Source: Poriferisodalis sp965221195 (GTDB lineage: Bacteria > Actinomycetota > Acidimicrobiia > Acidimicrobiales > Poriferisodalaceae). Taken from it: 64,000 nucleotides of DNA. Position 1 is the first letter of the stretch. Every line of letters starts with the position of its first letter. Made by a program: the position numbers and the translations under genes. The notes under the pieces were generated by a model. That model saw only the letters and a list, made by a program, of their open reading frames with translations. It was not told the DNA's origin and did not search any database. Positions 52,561-60,396 of the stretch are shown piece by piece. The stretch covers positions 2,604,001 through 2,668,000 of the forward strand of contig OZ244864.1 of assembly GCA_965221195.1 (NCBI GenBank), given 5' to 3'.

Positions 52561-54016
52561 ACACGTTCGTGCCGACGAAGAATGCTGCTGGCAAAGCAAA
52601 CATCAGCGCGTCGAAGCGGTCAAAGACACCGCCGTGACCAGGCAGCAGGTTGCCCATGTCTTTCACGTTGACATCGCGCTTGACCAACGATTGAGAGAGG
52701 TCACCCAGCGGCGCAGCGAGCGCAACGGCCACGCTCAGCCACAACACGTCAATCAAGCTCTCAGTCCACGGGTAGACACCGGGGAACCGGTTCATAACGA
52801 GCGTGGTCACGACAACGGAGAGCACGATGCCCCCGATGAGGCCCTCATGGGTCTTATTGGGGCTGATGCGCGGGGCGAGACGGCTCTGGCCCGTCGTGCG
52901 TCCAACCACATAGCCGCCGATGTCATAGACGACGGTGCCGATCACGGCCGCAATCAGCAAAGCGTCGCCGTTGGGTTCACGCAGCATCAGGGCGGCGAAG
53001 GAGCCCAGCCCGCCGATCCAGACCAGCCCAAGTGCTGTTATGGACAAGTTTGCGGTGGGGTGATCGCGCTCGATGCCAAGCAAGAACCAGCAGAAAATGG
53101 TTACAGCCGCTGTCGCCAGCACGATGGGGTAGGCCTCAACACCGCGCAGGTGGACTCCGACCACCAAGCCGCCGACACCGACCAAACCAACCAACGTCGC
53201 CGGTCGGTAGCCCAAGGGCCGCGCCGAGCGATAGAACTCCGCCGCTGCAAGTACCAACACGACAGTGATGAGCCCAACGGTGGCTGCTTCGCCGAGCCGC
53301 AGCGCACCAAAGAACAGAGCGGCCAGCACGATGCCTACAACGACGGCAGCGGGCAAGTTGCGGCCGTTTTGTGCTGCAGTCGGAGTATCGGTGTGCAACA
53401 CAGTTCGGGCTTCGTCGCTCACGACTCCACGCTCCTCGTAATCTTGGCTTGCTTCGCGCCAATGTGATGCCGACGCATCAAGCCGGGCCCATTCAGCGAA
53501 GCGATCAGGCTCAGCGCTTGGCGCTGCGGTCTCAACCGGCGGGGCTGTCACCGTCGCAGCTCCTGCCTCACTGGCATCAGTAGCCCCGGACTGGGACACT
53601 GCAGTCTGGGGAACTGCAGTCTGGGGAACTGCAGTCTGGGGAACTGCAGTCTCAGATGTTGGCATTTGCGGCAGAGTTTCGGGTTGAGTCGCTTCGGCAG
53701 GTGCATCAAAGAGCGGCTCGTAGCCAGCCTGATCTTGGCCAGCCTGGTCGAGATCGTCGGACGGCACAGCAGCGTCTTGAGCGATACGCGGATCGTCGGG
53801 GAGATGCGGGAACAGCCGCGAGCCGCCGCGCCGCGCCGGTTCCCCCTCATCTGACGCAGGAGGCACCTGCGACCCTGCCGCAGAAGCGGGTGCATCAGCG
53901 CCGTCCGGCTCAAAACTCACCAACGGGCCAGTTGATCCCAGATTCTCGTCGGCCCTCGGGGGGTTGTGAGGAGCATCATCAGGGCTCTTGGGTGGATGGT
54001 CGCTGCTCTCAGACAT
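52544..54016 (-). CDS. cdsA: Phosphatidate cytidylyltransferase
   Basis: 490 residues. The carboxyl 280 residues are the multi-pass CDP-diacylglycerol synthase: about eight membrane segments and the signature SRLAPRISPNKTHEGLIGG, then GDLSQSLVKRDVNVKDMG and LPGHGGVFDRFD. The amino-terminal 210 residues are low-complexity (Pro, Ala, Asp, Gln) and cytoplasmic. They contain four TAVPQ-type units from a 15-bp repeat at 53598-53657. Such long disordered tails occur in actinobacterial CdsA. Confidence 0.94.
   Translation of the reverse strand: MSESSDHPPKSPDDAPHNPPRADENLGSTGPLVSFEPDGADAPASAAGSQVPPASDEGEPARRGGSRLFPHLPDDPRIAQDAAVPSDDLDQAGQDQAGYEPLFDAPAEATQPETLPQMPTSETAVPQTAVPQTAVPQTAVSQSGATDASEAGAATVTAPPVETAAPSAEPDRFAEWARLDASASHWREASQDYEERGVVSDEARTVLHTDTPTAAQNGRNLPAAVVVGIVLAALFFGALRLGEAATVGLITVVLVLAAAEFYRSARPLGYRPATLVGLVGVGGLVVGVHLRGVEAYPIVLATAAVTIFCWFLLGIERDHPTANLSITALGLVWIGGLGSFAALMLREPNGDALLIAAVIGTVVYDIGGYVVGRTTGQSRLAPRISPNKTHEGLIGGIVLSVVVTTLVMNRFPGVYPWTESLIDVLWLSVAVALAAPLGDLSQSLVKRDVNVKDMGNLLPGHGGVFDRFDALMFALPAAFFVGTNVSPVSL
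53598..53657. repeat. 15-bp in-frame repeat (4 units) in cdsA
   Basis: Four units of ACTGCAGTCTGGGGA (last diverged), encoding TAVPQ copies in the disordered amino-terminal part of CdsA. Confidence 0.93.
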
Positions 54017-54036
54017 CTAGCTTCACACTTATTCGA

Positions 54037-54603
54037 TCAAACCTCAAGGAGCTCTTGCTCTTTGGCATCCAGAGCTCGGTCGATATCGCCCACAAACTTG
54101 GCAGTAGCGGCATCGAGTTCGCTCTCGAAGCTGCGCTTGTTATCGGCGGAGATTTCCTTCTCCTTTTCGAGGGTATCGAGATCGTGACGAGCGCTGCGAC
54201 GCAGGTTGCGTACTGCCACACGTCCGTCTTCGGCCATCTGCTTCACTACGCGTACCAGATCCCTGCGCCGATCCTCAGTGAGCGGCGGGAACACCAGCCT
54301 CAAGACATGACCGTCGCTTGAGGGGTTGATTCCCAAGTCGGATTCGACAATCGCCCTAGAAATCGCATCAAGCGCCGCTCGATCAAATGGCTGCACCACC
54401 AACATGCGAGCCTCCGGCACCGAGAAGCCCGCCAACTGCTGCAGAGGGACATTCGCGCCGTAGTAATCAACCTGAAGTTTCTCTACCAATGCCGGAGTTG
54501 CTCTGCCTGTGCGAACGCTGGCGAAGCTGGTGCGGGCGTGCTCAACGGCGGCTCCCATTCGCTGGCGAGCATCTGCACAGACCTCAGCAGCGAATTCGCT
54601 CAC
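54037..54603 (-). CDS. frr: Ribosome recycling factor
   Basis: 188 residues, standard. Three-helix-bundle segments: TSFASVRTGRATPALVEKLQ, PPLTEDRRRDLVRVVKQMAE and NLRRSARHDLDTLEKEKEIS. It splits post-termination ribosomes with EF-G. The start is GTG. It lies 20 bp before cdsA and 98 bp after pyrH; that gap holds a 15-bp triplicate. Confidence 0.97.
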   Translation of the reverse strand: MSEFAAEVCADARQRMGAAVEHARTSFASVRTGRATPALVEKLQVDYYGANVPLQQLAGFSVPEARMLVVQPFDRAALDAISRAIVESDLGINPSSDGHVLRLVFPPLTEDRRRDLVRVVKQMAEDGRVAVRNLRRSARHDLDTLEKEKEISADNKRSFESELDAATAKFVGDIDRALDAKEQELLEV

Positions 54604-54641
54604 CTAGCCAGCGTACTCCCGTCGGGGGATCATGCCCCGTA

Positions 54642-54686
54642 ATGGCCTGCCCTGCACTGGCCTGCCCTGTGCTGGCCTGCACAGAT
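54642..54686. repeat. 15-bp triplicate between pyrH and frr
   Basis: Units ATGGCCTGCCCTGCA, CTGGCCTGCCCTGTG and CTGGCCTGCACAGAT, 15 bp downstream of the pyrH stop. Confidence 0.85.
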
Positions 54687-54701
54687 GTGAGCGGATGAGA
54701 G

Positions 54702-55550
54702 CTAATGCACCAGCGTTCCCAGTGCCTCGCCTTCTAGGACACTGCGAAAATTGCCTTCCGTCATCAAATCGAAGACGATGATGGGAGTGGCGTTGTCCTT
54801 GCAGACAGCGATGGCCGCAGAGTCCATCACGGCCAGCTCGCGAGATAGCACTTCAAGGAATGTGACCTCGCTGAAGCGCTTGGCATCAGGATCGGTCTGC
54901 GGATCGGCTGTGTACACACCATCGATTCCCGAGTGGGTGCCTTTTAGCACGACATCGGCATCGACTTCGGCGGCGCGCAGCGCGGCTGCCGTATCGGTGG
55001 TGAAGAACGGATTGCCGGTGCCCGCCGCAAAAATCACGACGCGCCCTTTCTCGAGGTGGCGCACTGCTCGACGTCGAATGTACGGCTCGGCTATCTGGGC
55101 CATGCCGATGGCCGTCATGACCCGAGTCGGCGCATCACGACGTTCGAGAGCGTCTTGCAGGGCCAACGCGTTGATGACCGTCGCCAACATGCCCATGTGA
55201 TCGGACTGGGCACGATCCATCCCGCCAAGTGAACCTGCCATGCCGCGCCAGATATTGCCGCCGCCGACTACCACCGCAATGTCAACTTCAAGGGAATCCC
55301 GGACATCGGCGATCTCTGATGCCAACTGATCGACCAAGGAGGAACTGACGTTGTTGCCCCCTTCGTCAGCGAGGGCCTCGCCGGAGAGCTTCAGCACCAC
55401 CCTCCTCCACGCTGCGGGTTTGCGGCCACTGGCCCGCAACGCCTTGTCGGAAGCCTCTTCGCTGCCGACTGGAGCAGCCGACTGAGGAGCAGCCGACTGA
55501 GGAGCAGCCGACTGGGCTGAAGCCATCGCTGTGCACTGAGCTGAAACCAT
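54702..55550 (-). CDS. pyrH: Uridylate kinase
   Basis: 282 residues. It phosphorylates UMP to UDP. The conserved core starts at about residue 47 (AWRRVVLKLSGEALADEGG), with GGGNIWRG, DHMGMLATVINALALQDALE and GTGNPFFTTDTAAALRA. The first 45 residues are not conserved and contain SAAPQ repeats from a 15-bp array (about 55465-55515). The start is ambiguous: ATG 55550 or ATG 55526, themselves part of a 24-bp duplication that begins at the tsf stop. Confidence 0.95.
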   Translation of the reverse strand: MVSAQCTAMASAQSAAPQSAAPQSAAPVGSEEASDKALRASGRKPAAWRRVVLKLSGEALADEGGNNVSSSLVDQLASEIADVRDSLEVDIAVVVGGGNIWRGMAGSLGGMDRAQSDHMGMLATVINALALQDALERRDAPTRVMTAIGMAQIAEPYIRRRAVRHLEKGRVVIFAAGTGNPFFTTDTAAALRAAEVDADVVLKGTHSGIDGVYTADPQTDPDAKRFSEVTFLEVLSRELAVMDSAAIAVCKDNATPIIVFDLMTEGNFRSVLEGEALGTLVH

Positions 55551-55558
55551 CGCTTTGC

Positions 55559-56365
55559 TCAGTGTCCGATCTCGACTTGAGCGAAACGTGTCACGGTTGC
55601 GGAGCCGACAAGATCGGCGATCGTCCGCTTCTCATCCTTCACGAATTTTTGCTCCATCAGCGTGTGTTCGCGCAAGAACCCCACTAGACGGCCTTCCACA
55701 ATCTTTGCCAGAGCTGCTTCGGGCTTGCCCTCATTGCGGCTCAAGGCTTCGAGCGTTGCGCGTTCGCGGTCAAGCACGTCTGAAGGGACATCAGAGCGCT
55801 GAATGTAGGTGGGTCTGCTGCTGGCGATATGCAGTGCCACGTCATGGGCGACTTCTGGTGTCGCTCCGTCGATCTCTACGAGCACGGCGTTGACACCACG
55901 ACCGTTCTGCTGATGGACGTAGGCATCAAGGCAGCTACCTGAGGGGGCCTCAAACCGTTCGACAGCACCGACGGCGATGTTCTCCTTAAGCGTGATCTTG
56001 AGGTCGTCGATCGCATCGGTGGAACCGGCCACGGCGTTCGTCCCGTCAGTGAGTACGACATCAAGGAGCAGATCTGCCAGTGCTTGGAATTGGTCCGACT
56101 TGGCCACAAAATCTGTCTCACAGCGCAGTTCTACGATGGCTCCCACCGAGCCTTCGCCGCTTTGAGCGACGCGGGCCACCACAACGCCGTCGCTGTTGTC
56201 GCGGTCCGCTCGCGACGCAGACGATGCAATACCGTTCTCGCGCAACCACTGTGCCGCCGCTTCGGCATCGCCGTCGCAGCGAGTCAAAGCATTCTTGGCA
56301 TCCATCATCCCGGCGCCTGTGGCCTTGCGCAGAGCTTGGACATCTTTCGCAGTGAACGCCGTCAT
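55559..56365 (-). CDS. tsf: Elongation factor Ts
   Basis: 268 residues. The amino-terminal UBA-like domain is VQALRKATGAGMMDAKNALT. The core has TDFVA (84-88), which inserts into EF-Tu to release GDP. The rest is the usual two-subdomain core. The ribosome binding site AAGGAG lies inside the last codons of rpsB, so the two are translationally coupled. Confidence 0.97.
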   Translation of the reverse strand: MTAFTAKDVQALRKATGAGMMDAKNALTRCDGDAEAAAQWLRENGIASSASRADRDNSDGVVVARVAQSGEGSVGAIVELRCETDFVAKSDQFQALADLLLDVVLTDGTNAVAGSTDAIDDLKITLKENIAVGAVERFEAPSGSCLDAYVHQQNGRGVNAVLVEIDGATPEVAHDVALHIASSRPTYIQRSDVPSDVLDRERATLEALSRNEGKPEAALAKIVEGRLVGFLREHTLMEQKFVKDEKRTIADLVGSATVTRFAQVEIGH

Positions 56366-56370
56366 GTCAG

Positions 56371-57447
56371 CTAGCTCCTTATTGATTCGGCTGATTCGGC
56401 TGATTCGATCGGCTCTGCTGGCTCTGCTGGCTCTGCTGATTCGGCTGATGTGTCAAGGGTGGTGCCGGTGGTTTTGGCATCGCTGTTGACACCGTCCGGC
56501 TCGGACTCAGCAACAGACGCGCCAGCAACAGACGCTCCAGTAGAGGCCCCTGTGGGCATAGCCGGATTCGCAGTCGAGCGCATGTCAGGCACGGCCGCCG
56601 CAGCGGCGGCCTTGGCAGCTTGGTCTGCAGCGATGCGCGCTTCCCGGGCAGCAGCTTCGGCCAGCGCTGCGCGCTGCGCCTCAGCCTGCTGTGCAGCGAT
56701 CCGAGCTTCTTCGTCGGGAGAGCGCTCCCCCGCAGCCGGCACTGTCGCCCCGCTGCGCTCGGCCATGAATCGGCCTTCCCGCGCGGCATCGGCCATGATC
56801 CGGCACAACAGCTCAGTCGAACGAATGGCATCGTCGTTGCCCGGGATCACGTAAGAAATCGGGTCTGGATCGGAATTCGAATCAGCTACCGCAACGACGG
56901 GCAAGCCCAACCGGACAGCCTCGGCCACGGCAATGTGCTCTTTGGGCGTGTCCAGCACGAACACAGCATCGGGCAGCTTGTCCATCTGACGTATGCCATT
57001 GAGATTGCGTTGCAGCTTGGCGAGTTCGCGCATGTGCATCAGAGCTTCCTTCTTCGGCATGCTGTCGAAGTCGCCGGCTGTCTGCATCCGTTCGTACTCG
57101 AGCATCTTGTTGACGCGGTCGCGGATCGTGCGAAAGTTGGTGAGCATCCCGCCGAGCCAGCGCTGGTTGACGTACGGCATGCCGCAGGCATCGGCGTGAC
57201 GGGCAATTGGGTACTGCGCTTGACGCTTGGTGCCGATGAACAAGATCGTCCCACCTGCGGCCACTGTGTCGCGTACATAGCCGTAGGCATCTTCGAGCAG
57301 TTGCAACGTTTGCCGCAGATCAATGATGTAAATCCCATTGCGCTCACCCCACAAGAACCGTTCCATCTTGGGATTCCAACGACGGGTCTGATGACCGAAG
57401 TGGACTCCGGCAGTGAGCAAGTCGGACATGGTCACGACAGCGGACAT
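56371..57447 (-). CDS. rpsB: 30S ribosomal protein S2 with long C-terminal extension
   Basis: 358 residues. The conserved S2 part (about 1-235) begins MSAVVTMSDLLTAGVHFGHQ, with later RWLGGMLTNFRTI and TPKEHIAVAEAVRLGLPVVA. A tail of about 120 residues, rich in Ala, Glu, Ser and Thr, with repeated EPA/ESA units, is not part of standard S2 and is probably disordered. ATG 57447 has GGAGGAG upstream. The leader at 57458-57518 can fold over the ribosome binding site. Confidence 0.96.
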   Translation of the reverse strand: MSAVVTMSDLLTAGVHFGHQTRRWNPKMERFLWGERNGIYIIDLRQTLQLLEDAYGYVRDTVAAGGTILFIGTKRQAQYPIARHADACGMPYVNQRWLGGMLTNFRTIRDRVNKMLEYERMQTAGDFDSMPKKEALMHMRELAKLQRNLNGIRQMDKLPDAVFVLDTPKEHIAVAEAVRLGLPVVAVADSNSDPDPISYVIPGNDDAIRSTELLCRIMADAAREGRFMAERSGATVPAAGERSPDEEARIAAQQAEAQRAALAEAAAREARIAADQAAKAAAAAAVPDMRSTANPAMPTGASTGASVAGASVAESEPDGVNSDAKTTGTTLDTSAESAEPAEPAEPIESAESAESIRS

Positions 57448-57457
57448 GAGCGCTCCT

Positions 57458-57518
57458 CCCCACGGTTCGCGTGTCTGCACCGGGGTCGACACCGCTGCGC
57501 GCAGCGGTGACCGTGGGG
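57458..57518 (-). promoter_or_regulatory. rpsB leader RNA structure that covers the Shine-Dalgarno region
   Basis: A 9-bp outer stem (57510-57518 with 57458-57466; CCCCACGGT/ACCGTGGGG) encloses a perfect 20-bp palindrome at 57490-57509 that folds as an 8-bp hairpin. The 3-prime arm ends in GGGG directly next to AGGAG, the rpsB ribosome binding site. S2 is known to repress its own mRNA in some bacteria, so this is a candidate autoregulatory leader. Confidence 0.55.
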
Positions 57519-57527
57519 TCGCCCCGG

Positions 57528-57569
57528 CTGGTCAGTCATTACTGGTCAGTCGTTACTGGTCTGTCATTA
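57528..57569. repeat. 14-bp triplicate upstream of rpsB
   Basis: Units CTGGTCAGTCATTA, CTGGTCAGTCGTTA and CTGGTCTGTCATTA in the rpsB upstream region. Confidence 0.9.
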
Positions 57570-57577
57570 AGTGTCAA
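57550..57577 (-). promoter_or_regulatory. Possible rpsB promoter
   Basis: A perfect -35 TTGACA (57572-57577, minus strand) with a 16-bp spacer to TAACGA (57550-57555). The -10 match is weak, and the element overlaps the 14-bp repeat units, so the call is tentative. Confidence 0.3.
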
Positions 57578-57634
57578 CAACGCGGCCCACTGAGGCATGG
57601 CTTCGGGGAGATCGGGTCGCCCACAGGCCGGGCT

Positions 57635-58285
57635 TCACAGCACTGCATTGCCAGCGCCGGAGTGTAACCAGCGCAGTTGCAGCCGATACACAGACGCCGT
57701 GGGAGTCACAAGCCGCGGACGCCCCCTTAGCAAGAATGCATCTGGGCCGCGGGAGGGACCGAAGATCTGGGCCGGGTCAAGATAGGTCTTCCCCCGACGC
57801 ACCCCTACATGCAGCCGGTCAGATGTCGTTCCGAGATGCTGGCCTCGCCGCACATGGGCGCCCCGAGCGACTCCGATAGTCGCTACGCCGGAGTAGGAGA
57901 CACGAAGCCCATCGGGATGACTAACGGTGACATGCAACCGCCCGCCTACCGGCCCGGCAAAACTGACCACGCCGTCGCTCGCCGCCCAGAACGGCGCACC
58001 GGGTTGCGTCGCGAACTCAAGGCCGCGATTGCCGGGGCCGTAGGGATTCGAGGGAGCCCTGAAAGGATCAACGACCGTTCCAGATACCGGCCAGATATAG
58101 CTCGGCATCGGCGGGGACTGCGCTTGGGCTGCACCCACACCGGCATTCAGCGCAACAGCACACACAGCCGTGGCCAAGACGAGCGCGCGTGCTGGGCGTC
58201 CGCCCCCACAGTGGCGCTGGACCCACCCATCCGACCCGCCGTGACGGAAGATAGGTCTCAGGCCCTGTATCAAGCGATATATCAA
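57635..58285 (-). CDS. Secreted M23/LytM-like protein with degenerate metal site
   Basis: About 216 residues. A hydrophobic signal segment (ALVLATAVCAVALNAGVGAA) is followed by a LytM-type beta fold: YIWPVSGTVVDPFRAP, GPGNRGLEFATQPGAPFWAA, DGVVSFAGPVGGR, RLHVGVRRGKTYLDP. In active M23 peptidases the GHRGxD motif supplies a Zn-binding His and Asp; here it reads GNRGLE. The HxH motif reads RLH. It is therefore probably a non-catalytic wall-binding or activator protein. The start is probably TTG 58285, overlapping the xerC stop (TTGA); no in-frame ATG fits. Confidence 0.72.
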   Translation of the reverse strand: MIYRLIQGLRPIFRHGGSDGWVQRHCGGGRPARALVLATAVCAVALNAGVGAAQAQSPPMPSYIWPVSGTVVDPFRAPSNPYGPGNRGLEFATQPGAPFWAASDGVVSFAGPVGGRLHVTVSHPDGLRVSYSGVATIGVARGAHVRRGQHLGTTSDRLHVGVRRGKTYLDPAQIFGPSRGPDAFLLRGRPRLVTPTASVYRLQLRWLHSGAGNAVL

Positions 58286-59193
58286 GCGCGAGGATGCGCC
58301 GACTCGTAGGCCTCGCGCAAACGTTCTTTGCTCACTCGGGTGTATATCTGCGTTGTTGCGAGCTGCTGGTGGCCGAGCAGTTCTTGAATTACCCGCAGGT
58401 CGGCGCCTCCGTCGAGCAGATGCGTCGCAAAGGTGTGTCGCAGCGCGTGCGGGTGGGTTGGCCTGGTGGCGTGACGGTCCACCATCCGCTGCACGTCGCG
58501 TGGTCCGAGCCGATTGCCGCGCAGGTTCACGATGAGAGCTGCCGCATCTCGATGAGTCCCTTGGCGCAGACGCTGGACATCGAAGTCGTCGCTTCCACCG
58601 TTGCACCATGCAAAGAGCATCTCCACAGACGGCTCGCTGAGGGGAACCCGCCGATGCTTGCCGCCTTTGCCGATCACGTCTACGTGCTGGTCGCCCTTCC
58701 GGTAAGCGCCGCGGTCCAGCCGACAAAGCTCGGTGACCCGCAGTCCGCTGCCGTACAGCAGCTCGAGTACGAGGCGGTCGCGCAACTCCGACGAATCGTC
58801 GGGTGCGGTGCCGTCGCCGAGCATTTCGGAGACTTCGGCGGCACCAAGCACCCGCGGCAGACGTCCGCCGCCACCCGGAGCGGCGAGCCCAATCGAAGGA
58901 TCGGCATCGATTGCACCTTCGCTTGCCAGCCAGCCGAAATAGCGTCTGAGCGCCGAGGCTTTGCGCGCCACCGACCGCCGGGCCAGACCGCGTACGGAGA
59001 GGAAAGCGATGTAACGCCGAAGCCGCCGCCGGTCGATGTCGGCGGGTGCGTCCAGCCCAGCACGATGGGCCCACTCGACGAACTGGGTCACGTCGGTGTG
59101 GTAAGCGCGCTTGGTAGCCGACGACGATGCCGTCAGCAACAGCACGAAATCTTCGACTCGCCATTTTGCCGACGCAGATGCCACCACAGCCAC
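58282..59193 (-). CDS. xerC: Tyrosine recombinase XerC
   Basis: 303 residues, standard size. Catalytic residues: Arg in YGSGLRVTELCRL, Lys in VIGKGGKHRRVPL, HALRHTFATH (His and Arg), the later His in LLGHQQLATTQ and the Tyr nucleophile in IYTRVSKE. The amino end is the core-binding SAM-like domain. It resolves chromosome dimers at dif with FtsK. The start is GTG. It lies 21 bp after dprA. No mobile element surrounds it, so this is the housekeeping enzyme. Confidence 0.93.
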   Translation of the reverse strand: MAVVASASAKWRVEDFVLLLTASSSATKRAYHTDVTQFVEWAHRAGLDAPADIDRRRLRRYIAFLSVRGLARRSVARKASALRRYFGWLASEGAIDADPSIGLAAPGGGGRLPRVLGAAEVSEMLGDGTAPDDSSELRDRLVLELLYGSGLRVTELCRLDRGAYRKGDQHVDVIGKGGKHRRVPLSEPSVEMLFAWCNGGSDDFDVQRLRQGTHRDAAALIVNLRGNRLGPRDVQRMVDRHATRPTHPHALRHTFATHLLDGGADLRVIQELLGHQQLATTQIYTRVSKERLREAYESAHPRA

Positions 59194-59214
59194 GGTACCG
59201 ACAGAACCAACAGC

Positions 59215-60396
59215 TCACCGCGACTTCTCCCACCAACCGCCGATCTCGCTGACCCATCCCGACATTTGCAAACGTCCGAGTGCCGCAGACAGCTCCCCCA
59301 AAGATGCGTCCACGCACTGCGCCAGTTCATCGACCGAGCGTCCTTGCGCGGTGAGCGCGTTGAGGATCTGTTTTTCGAGCGGGTCATCAGGCAATGGAGC
59401 AATCGGGTGCGCGGTTGCACCGCTGCGATTTTCGCCCAGCGCCAGCAGCACGTCGTCCACATCGCATACAGGAGCGCATCCTTCAGCCAGCAGGCGGTTC
59501 GTGCCTACTGAAGCGCTGCTGGTAATCGGACCGGGAACGGCCATCACGGTGCGATCCCGTTCGACTGCGGCTTCCACCGTGTACATCGAACCGCCCGTCG
59601 AACCGGACTCGATCACGATGAGCAGTTCGCATATGGCCGCCACGATGCGGTTGCGTGCCGGAAACTGCCAAGCAGCAGGAGGCGTACCAAGCGGGTACTC
59701 GCTGAGCAAGGTGCCGTGCTCGCCAATATCAGCCCACAGCTCCCGGTTCGCGGCCGGATAGACACAATCGAGCCCGCTGCCAACCACTCCGATGACCAGG
59801 CCGCCCTCATCAAGTGCAGCTCGCTGGGCTATGCCGTCTATGCCTGTGGCTAGACCCGAGACAACAGCGACGCCTGCTGAGGCGAGACCTCCACCCAGCA
59901 TCTGCGCAACGGTGCGGCCGTACGCGCTGCACCGGCGTGTGCCCACGATGCCGACTCGCCGGAGCGAGAGGTCAATGGGCGCGCCACGGCCGAAGAGCAG
60001 AGCCGGGGGCTCGGGATCTGTTTCCCACAGGCCAACAGCCCCGCTGAGCGAAGACGGGTGCAACCAGATGCCTTGGCGGGCGTGCATTTCGAGCAAATCC
60101 GCTCCCACGGGCCGCCCGTTGAGGCCCGCTTGGGTGATGGCAACCGAGGCGCACTGCTGCCAGGCCGACATCAACGCAGCGTCGAGGCCGCGGCACGCGC
60201 TCAGTGCAGTCAGTGCCTTGGCACCGCCGCGCCGCAGATCCTCAACAGCAGCTAGGGCGCTGCGGTCACGCAGCAACGCTCGCAAGCGTGCTGGGCCGAT
60301 GCGAGGCAACGAACACAGAACAGCCAACGCTCCTAGCTCCTCAGCGTCTTCGCCGTCAACCGGTGCAGCTTCTTTGCTTTCTTCGCTGCTTGTCAT
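59215..60396 (-). CDS. dprA: DNA-processing protein DprA
   Basis: 393 residues. It protects incoming single-stranded DNA and loads RecA. A SAM-like amino domain is followed by the Rossmann-like DprA domain (VGIVGTRRCSAYGRTVAQML, VVSGLATGIDGIAQRAAL, GSTGGSMYTVEAA) and a carboxyl winged helix (EKQILNALTAQGRSVDELAQ). The ATG overlaps the comM stop (ATGA). Confidence 0.95.
   Translation of the reverse strand: MTSSEESKEAAPVDGEDAEELGALAVLCSLPRIGPARLRALLRDRSALAAVEDLRRGGAKALTALSACRGLDAALMSAWQQCASVAITQAGLNGRPVGADLLEMHARQGIWLHPSSLSGAVGLWETDPEPPALLFGRGAPIDLSLRRVGIVGTRRCSAYGRTVAQMLGGGLASAGVAVVSGLATGIDGIAQRAALDEGGLVIGVVGSGLDCVYPAANRELWADIGEHGTLLSEYPLGTPPAAWQFPARNRIVAAICELLIVIESGSTGGSMYTVEAAVERDRTVMAVPGPITSSASVGTNRLLAEGCAPVCDVDDVLLALGENRSGATAHPIAPLPDDPLEKQILNALTAQGRSVDELAQCVDASLGELSAALGRLQMSGWVSEIGGWWEKSR

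Noticed and set aside
58282..59193. Tyrosine recombinase as sign of an integrated element
   Set aside because: It sits in the conserved dprA-xerC-rpsB neighbourhood and has housekeeping XerC features; no attachment site or phage genes are seen.
58286..59317. Longer version of the LytM-like protein
   Set aside because: The upstream frame is Arg-rich and antiparallel in codon pattern to xerC; it is the other frame of xerC.
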